DNA from: Anthracocystis setariae
Taxonomy: Eukaryota; Basidiomycota; Ustilaginomycetes; Ustilaginales; Ustilaginaceae
Length of the DNA stretch: 64,000 bases
Assembly: GCA_928724745.1 (NCBI GenBank)
Contig: CAKMXJ010000002.1
Span: 124,001-188,000 of the forward strand
Reading direction: 5' to 3'
Part shown: piece after piece, positions 30,401 to 39,802 of the stretch
Position numbering within the stretch: the first letter of the stretch is position 1
Layout: each line of letters begins with the position of its first letter
Notes under the pieces: generated by a model
What the model saw: only the letters and a program-made list of their open reading frames with translations
What the model was told of the DNA's origin: nothing
Databases searched by the model: none
Position numbers and translations under genes: made by a program

Positions 30401-30667
30401 ACCCCTACCGCTTCGGCAGCTATGTCGGCACCACCATCCACCGCTACACCGATGCGTGGCGGTGGTGCGCATGGTCACAGCATGGGCGCAAACCATCCGA
30501 GTAGCTTTATGGCGGCTTCTCCCAGCCAACTTGCCGGACTTGCTCCGCCGGGTACAGCTGCAGAAGGTCAGGCGATGTTCGATTGGGAAGGCATCCTGCA
30601 GACTATCGGATCAGGCTGGACAGGTGAAGGCACCCTCGAAACCGGGATGGAAAGCCTCTTTGGCTAG
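27500..30667 (+). CDS. Zn(II)2Cys6 transcription factor, intron inside the zinc cluster
   Basis: Exon 1 is 27500-27776; a 135-nt intron (GTAAGT donor, TTTCCCAG acceptor) runs 27777-27911; exon 2 is 27912-30667. The product is 1010 residues. Splicing brings together the cluster C89-x2-C92-x6-C99-x5-C105-x2-C108-x8-C117, with the typical RRKQKCD core. Without splicing the first two Cys are 45 codons too far from the rest. A short Asp-rich stretch and a coiled-coil-like segment follow (about 170-220). The fungal middle-homology region is at about 320-650, with ERYFDAYFAHYNWARLPLLE near its start. The C-terminal quarter is Gly/Ser/Pro/Ala-rich. Nuclear regulator; targets unknown. Galactokinase starts about 0.4 kb downstream on the same strand. 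Confidence 0.92.
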   Translation: MSSADRNYAQSPSRSSLSSNSAFHAHLNQPSPSRTKNEPSDLSDPSPIKADASLHPSASSIPSSSKPTNTKQEKQDKKAAKRPREQYSCVECCKWLPPPPRLRCCSFILCDPKVTLPADTPRSPSASQSSYNCHPFPVRRKQKCDRRFPCNNCIKRRLPERCVPPPTARVQSGAASPTPSDSGSNHRNSISRTTSEAHLASAPAPKRQRTDDDDDDACDERKIHDLARTTARIARLERILALNDASYLEQRLALAEKAVRLRVGQDASSRPINDYSQNHHISRQSSYVPEEHDTDRHAEGHLDDNDGFLGTSALEAVPLQLKNGLPSTSQAERGDIAPHAMLSYIHPNPTRRGFPIPSADVQAIRATLPSREQCERYFDAYFAHYNWARLPLLESSLRDRFRQFVAGVPNPSDVRMDAETLPFVALVLAILTLGSVPPIVQPLSSATSHAFFWATKKALVLCETLGLASLDSCWAHGVLVRYLDVIRVTRASWHEIGSWIRDALDLGLHRDGSSFGLPKEQVALRRILWSHVIHNDREWSIILGRPLTITFYTTEMPTREDLEPLGFACQTYLLARNRFTACLESITHCFEERSQSRGPSGRTSRAYYRVLEVEDMISEFVDSLPPYLAPNWLSTSGKSKTDTSLDQDHPLLPFYRYLILGEVCFYRSLLHRPYLLRPASNGKHPFPESRRVCVETALNDLRLRKQYARILTKEQLAQSFGGAYALFNSAIVVGMSLLIGFSLGERIDTADLNERIGYLQNFITQLRRNFDAGNVDASAEREQMVIEVLVSRLEPFLPRELAQRSRGELAAAKGSMRATMMQDPLRRNQSASSRVEQEKQAVDSLRMLSTSLPGTPTMSNNGPASNHAPSSQAIQNMPPSHHLAGSPAPLGGFGHFDNAAGAMSSMGLGAAPGGPGGAVAGVGASTNPIDPYGWLLTPTALESPEARASSTGTSTAHTPIAGGKLGSTPTASAAMSAPPSTATPMRGGGAHGHSMGANHPSSFMAASPSQLAGLAPPGTAAEGQAMFDWEGILQTIGSGWTGEGTLETGMESLFG
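27777..27911 (+). other. In-frame 135-nt intron splitting a zinc-cluster codon region
   Basis: GTAAGT..CCCAG intron, a multiple of three and without an in-frame stop. It contains a C10 run. Retention would add 45 residues between the second and third zinc ligands. Confidence 0.85.
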
Positions 30668-31075
30668 GAATATGATCTGCAACGATCGGCGATCGGAATA
30701 CATCAATTCTTGCCATTCGCTTTATAATACTTTCTAGCTGCCTGGGAGACTGAACGTTTTGTAGAGGTCGTGCGATTGTGTCCGAGTGAAGGAATGGTTC
30801 GGATTTCGTCGGGTTCCGAATGCGGCAAATTTTGGCAATGAAAAAAGAAGAGTGCACGGGGCAGGTGTTGCCGTCTTGCCCGCGAAGCCAAGAAGAGTTG
30901 TTGTGCGCTTCACGGAGGCTGTCGGTGAAATTGAGCTCTGTCCTGCGTGTGTGGAGTAAGATGCATGCACGGTCTTGGTCGTCATCCACATTGCTCGCCA
31001 CCCTTCCCTTCCTTTGCCTTGTCACCACAACCATCGCCTCCTCCTCTTTCCTACCATAAGAATCCTACAGTTACA
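30668..31075. other. Intergenic, promoter of galactokinase
   Basis: 408 bp between the Zn2Cys6 gene and galactokinase. Pyrimidine-rich just before the ATG. No TATA box at the usual distance and no other gene. Confidence 0.5.
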
Positions 31076-32701
31076 ATGGCAGGCAAAGTGTCGGACCCGG
31101 TCCCATTAGTCACCTCTCTCGACGCGATCTACTCGCCCGCTGGAGTCCTCAAGAACTCGCGACGATGGGCCGACCTCGCGACCAAGTTCTCGGAGGCGTA
31201 TTCGGGTGCGCAACCTGACTTCATCGCCCGCGCACCGGGACGCGTCAACCTGATTGGAGAGCACATCGACTATGTCGGCTTCTCGGTCTTGCCCGCTGCC
31301 ATCGAGAAGGACATCCTGATGGCGACCAAGGTTACGTACGCACCCAATCCGACGGAACAGGTCGAGGTGGTGCTCAAGAACACCACCACCAGGTTTGCGG
31401 TTAACAAGTTCGTCTCGCACTACCACTCGACCGAGATCGTCCAACTCCTCAACGAGGGCGATGAGCGTTGGGCCAACTACTTCAAAGTCGCGTTCAAAGG
31501 GCTCCATTCCCACCTCCCCGCTCAAGTCCTGCATACCAACAACGAAAAGAGACCGGTTAGGATCGAGGTGCTCGTGGACGGCACCATTCCTCCCGAATCG
31601 AGCTTGAGCTCGAGTGCAGCCATGACCACGTGTTCGTCGATTGTGGTGCTCGAAGCGTTTGGCGCTCGCGAGCTGATCGACAGGAAGGAAATGGCTGAAG
31701 TCGCCATCGAGTCCGAACGCTTGGTCGGGGTCAATTCCGGTGGAATGGATCAGTCCGCTTCGATCTTTGGCATCCCTCACCATGCACTGTACATCTCGTT
31801 CTACCCGACACTCTCGGTTCAACCTACTCGACTACCGCCTAGCTCGCCCGATCACACGTTTGTCATCGTCAACACGCTCGTCGTGTCCGATAAGAAAGTA
31901 ACAGGTCCGGTCAATTACAACCTGCGCGTGGTCGAGACGCGTATGGCGGCTCGCGCTCTGGCCAAGCATCTCGATCTTTCCGCGGCCAAGTCCAACTCGT
32001 GTCGAGATCTGCGCGGCGTTCTCGAGAGCTACTTTAGCGAGAACGACGGTGGCAAGCAGTTGCACGTCGAGGTGGAGAAGAGTAAGGTGGTTTCCGACAC
32101 GCTGGCGAGTTCGGGTGAGGAGGCGGCTCGGATTAAGGTGCTCGAGCAACACGTCGATGCGCTTTACTGCTCTGGTGAGCTTCAAGCCGGGCTTGCACGC
32201 GACGAGGTGGAGAGGCTGACGGGTTTTAGCGGCGCCGAGTTCGAGCGCGAGTTCCTGTCGTCGTTCCCCATCCGTGCTGATACGTTTGAGCTGTACAAGA
32301 GGTCGAAGCATGTGTTCACCGAGGCACTGCGCGTGCTCCAGTTCCAAAACCTCTGTCAACAGAACCAATCGCCCTCGTCGACGCAAGTGTACAAGCAGTT
32401 GGGTCAGCTCATGGACAGCTCGCAGAACTCATTGCGCGATCTATACAACTGCAGCTGCGACGAACTTAACACGGTTGTCGAGATCGCTAAGCGTAGCGGC
32501 AGTTTGGGAAGTAGGTTGACAGGCGCCGGGTGGGGTGGATGTACGGTTCACTTGGTTCCCAAACCCAAGGTTGATGCTTTCATTTCGGCGATGCGCCAGG
32601 GGTATTATGCGCAGAGGTTTCCGGAGCTTACGCAGGCGCAGTTGGAGGATGCCTGTTTCGATACGCAGCCCGCCGGTGGAGCGTGTGTGTACAAGGTCTG
32701 A
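31076..32701 (+). CDS. GAL1: Galactokinase
   Basis: I start at the ATG at 31076 (context TTACAATGG), giving 541 residues, similar to yeast Gal1 (528). The galactokinase signature GRVNLIGEHIDY is at 55-66. The GHMP ATP-binding loop PPESSLSSSAAM is near 172-183. The C-terminal GHMP motif LTGAGWGGCTVHL is near 480-492. The enzyme phosphorylates galactose with ATP to galactose-1-phosphate in the Leloir pathway, in the cytosol. No other Leloir genes are in the window. A Zn2Cys6 regulator lies directly upstream, but a link to galactose control is only a guess. Confidence 0.97.
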   Translation: MAGKVSDPVPLVTSLDAIYSPAGVLKNSRRWADLATKFSEAYSGAQPDFIARAPGRVNLIGEHIDYVGFSVLPAAIEKDILMATKVTYAPNPTEQVEVVLKNTTTRFAVNKFVSHYHSTEIVQLLNEGDERWANYFKVAFKGLHSHLPAQVLHTNNEKRPVRIEVLVDGTIPPESSLSSSAAMTTCSSIVVLEAFGARELIDRKEMAEVAIESERLVGVNSGGMDQSASIFGIPHHALYISFYPTLSVQPTRLPPSSPDHTFVIVNTLVVSDKKVTGPVNYNLRVVETRMAARALAKHLDLSAAKSNSCRDLRGVLESYFSENDGGKQLHVEVEKSKVVSDTLASSGEEAARIKVLEQHVDALYCSGELQAGLARDEVERLTGFSGAEFEREFLSSFPIRADTFELYKRSKHVFTEALRVLQFQNLCQQNQSPSSTQVYKQLGQLMDSSQNSLRDLYNCSCDELNTVVEIAKRSGSLGSRLTGAGWGGCTVHLVPKPKVDAFISAMRQGYYAQRFPELTQAQLEDACFDTQPAGGACVYKV

Positions 32702-34588
32702 AAAGGTCTCGTCAGGGTAGCAAGTGCGTACAGAGGATAGGGGTTCGTGGTCATCGCAAGTTGAACGAGATCCTCATTCAAGAGATACTGTCCTTACCTC
32801 AACGCGTCGATGTCTGATACAAGGCCATGCAATGATGGGAAACACTTTGTTCGATTTGACTTGTGACGACGACGTCGTCTTGGTGGTTGTGGCTGCGCAT
32901 TGCTGGAGCCGTGTCATACTCTAAGCCTCTCTTTGGGGGTTTGTTGATCGAAGCAATGTCCAAGCTCGAACCCCCTCCGGTTGCAAAGAGCGGCTTAACA
33001 TCGACGATCCTAACTGCATCTACGTTTTCTGTGGGAAGAAAGCAATCTAGCCAACGCGGACGAAACCCTGACGCGGGGGGGGGGAATGGCTTATTATTGT
33101 CCATAGCAAGGCACAAGCGGGAACGCTTCAGCGTCGACGATGAGAGAACAATGAAATCATGTCAAACGACTGACTCATGCGATGCGGAAGATCTTGGGTG
33201 CGTCCCGGGAAACGCATTTGTTGCCGAGTAAGTAGCGTTCTTGGAATCCCAGCCTGGCTGGCTCTCGATCGGGGTTTATAAGAGACCCGGTCATGAGATG
33301 GGCACCGAATCGATCGGAAAGGGGGAAGGAGCCCTCCATGTGAAAGCTGACCGCCAATTGCAATACGTATATTTCGATACGATGTACTGTACGCAGCCAG
33401 CCGCATGGGAATGCCCAGCGTAGATTGCATCTCAAGACTTGGCGGTCAAACGGCCATCTCGATCAGCATTGGCCTGGACCGCGAGCGGAGTACAGTGCGT
33501 ACATGAGCGATGACTGCAAGCCAAGAATTCGGATCGCGTCGCCGACGCAAACAGCCAGGCAGAGCGAGAGACATTTTCGATTTTTCATGCACACACAGTC
33601 ACAACAATTAATTATTTGAAATCAATCAATGACACATGCCTGTCGACTTTGTCCAACATGCAGACAATCACAGTACAGTACAGCATACTGTGATACGATA
33701 TGGACTCAGCTGGTCCAATTACAGCACTTGGAGCAATCCATGCTTTTGCAAAGGCCAGAATCCATTTGTCCGAGCCAAGCAAAATTCTATCTGCATGACC
33801 CAGACCCAATGTGCGCCTCCGCAGACCCATCATTTCGCTTTCTTTCAACCCATGATGGAATCCTGCCTCATTTTCCGTATCCAGGCGCCAGCACGGTCTG
33901 TCGAAGGATCAATGCAGTAGCAATTGTGCGGCTTGGCTGACAGATGAATAGCTCGCGTGCATTCTTCTGCTGATTGGACTATACAGCATTGTGATTTCCT
34001 TGTTAGCCGATTGGAGTGTCCCATGAGGTCAAATGTCAAGATCCATCTGTAGCAATAATGTGCAGGCATGGCGTTGTCACAAAACCAACAGTGTCTCCTC
34101 TAAGCGACAACGGTAAATCTAACTCTTCCGTGCCCTTGTTTCGTATTTGCGCCCGGTAAACTATGTTAGAGCGATGAAAGCGACACTACAAAACCGGGTC
34201 TCCCCCCCCCCGCCGTCACTTTCAACTGTATAGCATCGCTTTCGAGGGTGATGGTCCCCACATACTACTGTATCAGTACTGCACACCTTTCTTTCGCCCC
34301 ATATATCTCCGATTCGAACGTTGGGCTCAATGTTAAGCCCCAAATCATGCGCCAATCGAGGCAGCCTGCCGGGGTGAAAAGCACCTATAGACAAGCGCTG
34401 TTCCTCGTTGGTTCGTGTCCATAGGTGTGTGGAACGCAGCAACCGTATCAACGTCTCTCTGCATCCTTCGTGCGTGCCTTTGTAGAGACAGAGCGAGCGC
34501 ATGGGATCCGCTACCATCTCGTCCGAGTCGTTTGATTGGCTGGTCTGCCACTGCTGTGCAATTGTCGCGCAATTTGGAGTCAAAGGGC

Positions 34589-34621
34589 GGCTTGGCTTGG
34601 CTTGGCTTGGCTTGGCTTGGC
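34589..34621. repeat. (GGCTT)6.6 pentanucleotide repeat
   Basis: Perfect tandem GGCTT units in the gene-poor block. Confidence 0.92.
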
Positions 34622-35269
34622 GCTCAACTACTAGAGCAGTGTACTGAATGAGACTTGAAATGAAGAAAAGGCGATCTACAGCAGTGATCAAGTGCAGCGG
34701 CGCACGCCCGCACGCACGCAAGCTAGCTACTGGATGCCAGAACTCGATGTTGAAAATGCATGACAACACATCTGCCACCGGTCAACTCGATGTACTGTGG
34801 CGACCGAGCACCTAGCGGCAATGCGGGATGAGCTTGTTGAGAAAATCACACACAGGCGGAAGCGGTGGTTGTCTTTGCCGAGCCTTGCTGCTGCTTGCAA
34901 GCGCTGCGCTGGTGTACGGTAGATGCGAGAAAAAGCACTAGCTGGCTTTCATTACGCGGTCCGAAAGGGTTGAGTGGGAGAGGCGGCGGATGAGGTTGCC
35001 AAAAAAAAAGGGTTTCCCATCGAGGTTTGCCGATGCGACCTGCCGACCCTGGCCGGCGATGCAGCGGCCGCCAAACGCGGATAGCGAGTTTCCGGTGTCG
35101 ATCTAGTGTAGCGTCGACATTGTGCTGTCAAGGAAATGGACAAGAACTATACTCGATTCCAGGACGACACCTTTCAACGGTCCGCACTCTTCCCTAGCGA
35201 GACACGAGATACCAACGCAAACCATCGGCAACTGGCTCAATTACGAGATGTGCGGTCTAAATACAGTGA

Positions 35270-35298
35270 CTGGACTGGACTGGACTGGACTGGACTGT
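35270..35298. repeat. (ACTGG)5.8 pentanucleotide repeat
   Basis: Five perfect ACTGG units followed by ACTG, in the gene-poor block. Confidence 0.92.
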
Positions 35299-37043
35299 GA
35301 GAGCTGCTGGATTGTTTGTGGGTTCCGTCATAGCTTTCTTCGCAAGGGTCTCGACAAGCAACGCAATCAAAGGCCGGACTTTGAAAACAGGTACGAAAAA
35401 AATTCTAGCCTCCATTGCCAGGTGGCCATGCCGCCGAGTTAAAATTCAACAAGCTCCGGTGGTACTGTTTGCGTGTACTGTACCTAGCTCCAACAGCCTT
35501 GGCCACCCATGCAGCTACAGTACAGTACCGACAATGCTGAGCTTGAGAACCATCAGCTGCAACACTGTATGTCTCCGGAAGCATTGCCAGCACGATGCCT
35601 TTTTTTCATTCTTTCTTTTCACAGTAAGTTGCGCTGGAGTTTGATTGGTCGAGACTGTGTGAGAGCGCGAAACGCGGGCCGGTTTGCTTGTAAACAATGC
35701 TGGAATGGATGTCAGTTGTGTCTGCGAATGAAAAGGCGAGGGGCTGGAGTGCAGCGGGGTTTGAAACCACACCTGCATCAAGGTTGCGCAAAAAAAAACG
35801 TGTGTAGGGGAAAAGTAGAGCTGCTGATATGGTAGAAGCCTGATACGGTATGGTCCGCTCGGCAGTGTGCAGAGTGCAGCGCGCATTGCATTTGCCATTC
35901 CTGTGGAACTGAGAGTCGCGGCACCGTTCTGTGAAGGCGGATGTGCATCCTTCACCTGCTACAGTACAGAGCCCTGCACCGAGTCCAGCTGCGTTCTTAT
36001 GGGGCGCCGGTATGTACGGGACCACATGCACCAACCCAGCAGTACTGTAACATTGCGTCTACAGGGTAGCAGTGCTGTACTGTAGCAATTTATTAGCGCT
36101 CTCAGTTGCATGTGGTTAGGCAGTTAGTGCATGGGGTGGTTTTCCCGGTCAACTCGGCCAACTTGACTTCTCTCTGGGAACATCCAACCGAACGGCCTTT
36201 TTTGCCTTTTCCGACTCATCCGTCGGACTTTTCCTCCGCCGCCTTGAGCTACTGTATGATCTTCACCAAGCGACCGATTTTTGAGCGAGGCGCGTGACAT
36301 GCTCGAAAGATGGCAGCGATTCGTTTCAAGACCAGTGCACTGTTACTTCATAATAGGGTAGGGGAAGTGAAACCTGTTGGACGCACTGCATGCCGCTCGA
36401 AACGGTTAAATCACAGACCTGGCAGCGCTTACAGTGTTCAGTTGCTGGTTGTAAACTAGGCCAAGTGAAGTACAGTAATGGTCGAAATCGGTTGGCTGCA
36501 CAGCAATGATTGTGAATGCGGTTGCCACAGACTAGTTGCGAACCGCGGCAATCCACTCACTTCAAATATGTCTCACTTTGCAGGAAACTTCTGACGACGG
36601 GTTTGTTTATTGAATCTATTTCATGGCCCCATGTGCTTGTCTTAATGCATGAGATGAGCTGAAGCGGAAGCGTCGATTTCGGATTTGACAAAAGTCCGGC
36701 TCTCGCTCAAAGACGCAGAGCTTGGGCAACAACCCTGGACCTCGAGCATGGTTTGGCTTTGCCGGTGGATCTGTGCAACATCCATGGTTGTCGTTCCACC
36801 GCGCCGATCCTGTCTCCGACCTGACCTTACCTGCTTCTTGCGGTGGTTGATCGACGCCTATGGCACAGTGACCAACAGGGGAAATCTGGTAGGATCGCTT
36901 GAATTTGACCCAAAAAAAATGTATCCGTTAAGGCACAACGGTCCAGTATATACAGTACAGTTGCTCCCCACAATAGTGTTGTTGGGCGGTAGCGCAGCGC
37001 TTATTGGCTCACCACCTTCGAATACTGAATGGGAGCCAGCGCC

Positions 37044-37070
37044 AAAAAAAAAAAAAAAAAAAAAAAAAAA
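37044..37070. repeat. A27 homopolymer
   Basis: Twenty-seven consecutive A, the longest homopolymer in the window, in gene-free DNA. Confidence 0.9.
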
Positions 37071-39802
37071 GACGCTAAAAAGATACCTTTTTTCCCGATG
37101 CGCCTCGGCAGCCGTACGAGCTTAGTCCATGTGCCGCGCTGTATTTCAATGTACTGCAAATTGTGCACATGGATGCCTCTTTTGTCTGGTACAAAGTATC
37201 TATGTGACAAATTGCTGTACAGTATCTAGTGTCCCACTGGCTTGGAGCGCCTCTCTCTGAAACCAAGTTCCGACTGCAGCCGTTGCTACAGTATGCATCT
37301 ATTGCAGAGTAACAGTTCGGTAGCTGGGTGAGGAGGGAGCCGTGGGCTTGAAGCACATCGGTTGATGGCGTGATTGATTGGTTGGATTTTTTTTTTTTTT
37401 TTGATTGCATGCCTGCAAGACCACCAATTGCGCTGCAATGGACAATACAGTAGTAGTCGGATATTGGCTCATATCCAACAAACAAAAACCCACGTCCATC
37501 GTTCCTGCACAATTGTTTGCTCGGGACTGGAATATGACGCGTAAGCGTAAAGCGTCCAAACTCTTCTCCGCCTGAGACTGTTTATACAGTAATGTACGGT
37601 AGATTGTGGAATACAGTACAAAGCAGAGGTGCGGTGCGTGGTTTGCGCGTCAAGGTGTTAGGATTTTATTTTTAGAATGGGGCAAGCGACTGTGTAGCGA
37701 TTGATGGCGACGCGCGATGCAGTGTGCTGGTGGCTCGGTTCAAGGGCTGTGCAGCTGTAGCCAGGAAACAGGGGCGCGCACGAAACGGGAGCAATGCCAC
37801 ATAGGAGCGCGGAATTCAGACGCTCAGATTCCGAGTATTGTTATGTCTTGTGTACTGGAGACACTGTCTTGGACTTGAGGCGCTCAAAGAAAACACCCCC
37901 GGCAGCTAAAGTGGATGCACGCCGCCGCCCTGGCTAGACCTCCCGCCCTGTTTCTGCCTGGAGAGTGTCTGAGAGCCGCCATGTTCCAAAACATCTTGAC
38001 GAAACCCGGACATTCCTTTGGATATGCATCTCAATGGCTTGGACCGGCTTTGCATGCGCCCTGGCCGTACAGTTAGAGTATAGTGCTGTTGATCCAATGT
38101 CGAGAAACGGTTGGCCCTTCTTCCCGTTTTCCTCCCCTTCTTCGGCAGGGCTTCATAGCCGAGCGAAGATCCTCTTCAGCCCAACTCTGCCACACTTTGA
38201 GTTTTGTCTTATAATTTCTCCTTATCTCGCTATTATTTTTTTTTCTTGTTCTAGTTCTAGTTCTTTTTTTTTTTTTTTTTTTTTTTCCTTTTCTTTTCTT
38301 TTCTTTCCATTCCATGATTCAGGAGTGCATTCGCCTGGCCATCCCGTCCCTGTCGACAAGAGCTTTCAGTTTTGTTTTGTTTTAATGAAATATATTTCTT
38401 CTGTTTTTCGCTTTTTCGTACTCCGCCTTGCGCTCTCTGCACTCAGATTTTGCACTGATGGCGACTTGGTGACTTCGTCGACAATAATTTTTTCATCATC
38501 GTCTTTGCTCTTACGTGAGTGTAATGGACTTGAACGGGTCGCCGTGCCCTACTTTTGGATCATTTGCACCCTTCGGCTACTGCTCAGATCAGACGTGTGC
38601 ATGTGTGTGTCTGTTTGTAAAGTTAGTGAGCGGTCTCGCCTGGCCTCGCCTGGCCTCGCTTTTGCAGTGCCTCGCTTCATCTGGTTTCGCCTGTCGGACC
38701 GTTTGCCATTATTTGCTCACTGCCCACTTGACCGTTATTTGCTCCGCCGCCACCTCATTAGTCACTTTCGATGAACTACACTACTTCCAAGCCGCCTCCT
38801 CCTTGCTCCTGGCTCCTGCCTTCTTGCCTGCCGGCCAGCCTGTTTGCTGCTCCTTCTTCGCCCATTCATTCATCCTCCTACTCCTCCTCAGCTTGTCGCT
38901 TCTCAGCACAAACGGCGTTCGGTTTCTGGCTTTGGCCGGTCTTCCAGGATGCTCAGCTGCGTTCATGCATTGTACCCTTACCCATAACGTACGCTTGCTT
39001 TGGCTCCCATCGGTTTCCGATTCTATGCACCAAGCACCACCCAGCTTTCCATCCTCTCAAGCCGTTCACCTCCTTCACCTCTTCTTCTCTCTTTCGCTTT
39101 CGTTCTTGCCATCGTCTCTTGCCCTGCATCCTCCTTTTCATCTCGACAATATCCATCACGGCCCAGGATTCGTCACCATATCGCCTCGATCTTCTTCTCC
39201 TCTGTCCCAACGTCGCGACTCATCGCTTCAGCTTAGACGTTCACGATCTCTGCTTTCTCACTCCACCTACCTGACCGACTTCTTTCCAATTTGCTGTCGT
39301 TTGATCTTCTACAAGCTCCCATCAGCCATCCGGGAACAGCCTCGAGCCGCCACAGTATTGTGATCCCTCTCTAAACCGCTTAGTCGTCATCTTCAACCCA
39401 CCTGTGCCCACGCCACCTATGCCCAACTTCTCGCAGATCTAGCCTAGCCTTCTCGCTTTGCTTCGCTTCGGAACACCTTTTCATCAACCTGCTCGTCCAA
39501 TATCCACCTCATCCGCGGTGTTTGTCGCCTTTCTCGACAAGTGAGCCCATACCTTTGCCTAGCTGGCTTGCTGCTCGTGCCTTGGACGGTTCTACTTGTC
39601 CTTGCCTCTGCACCTCGGGTTCATCTGATTGAAGAGGCCCGACACTGAACGGCGCCCGCATACACGATACCGCCAGAAACAGAGGCTTGCGATCTCCCTG
39701 GTGTCTATCTCCTGTCGATCATAGGCGGGCCTGCCTGAGCATCCCTACTCATTTCGCTCTAATCCTCGCCTGGTCGCGGCAGGCGACCACAGCACAAACG
39801 GC

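Larger units (their letters stand above)
33385..37618. repeat. Cluster of dispersed TACAGTA/TACTGTA heptamers
   Basis: Seventeen exact copies on either strand, starting at 33385, 33674, 34266, 35476, 35516, 35521, 35960, 36043, 36078, 36250, 36471, 36951, 37218, 37287, 37446, 37585 and 37612. A random heptamer counted on both strands would be expected about once per 8 kb. Flanking bases differ, so these are not one tandem array. Confidence 0.75.
32702..39802. other. 7.1-kb gene-poor block
   Basis: No protein-coding gene can be supported: the longer open frames are pyrimidine-rich or lack protein-like composition. The block holds pentanucleotide repeats at 34589-34621 and 35270-35298. It holds long homopolymers (A27 at 37044-37070, T16 at 37387-37402, T23 at 38264-38286) and seventeen TACAGTA/TACTGTA heptamers between 33385 and 37618. 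From about 38.2 kb to 39.8 kb it is strongly CT-rich, probably the promoter and long leader of the regulator at 39803. Confidence 0.6.

Noticed and set aside
34161..34778. 205-codon minus-strand frame
   Set aside because: Includes a translated GGCTT pentanucleotide repeat and no recognisable domain.
36685..37125. 146-codon plus-strand frame
   Set aside because: Contains translated A27 (poly-Lys) and otherwise random composition.
37965..38774. 269-codon plus-strand frame with long Phe runs
   Set aside because: The Phe/Ser runs are translated poly-T and CT tracts. No coding character.
38515..39363. 282-codon plus-strand open frame rich in Ser, Leu, Phe and Pro
   Set aside because: No ATG at the start, composition follows the CT-rich DNA, and no domain is visible. 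Treated as leader or promoter of the regulator at 39803.
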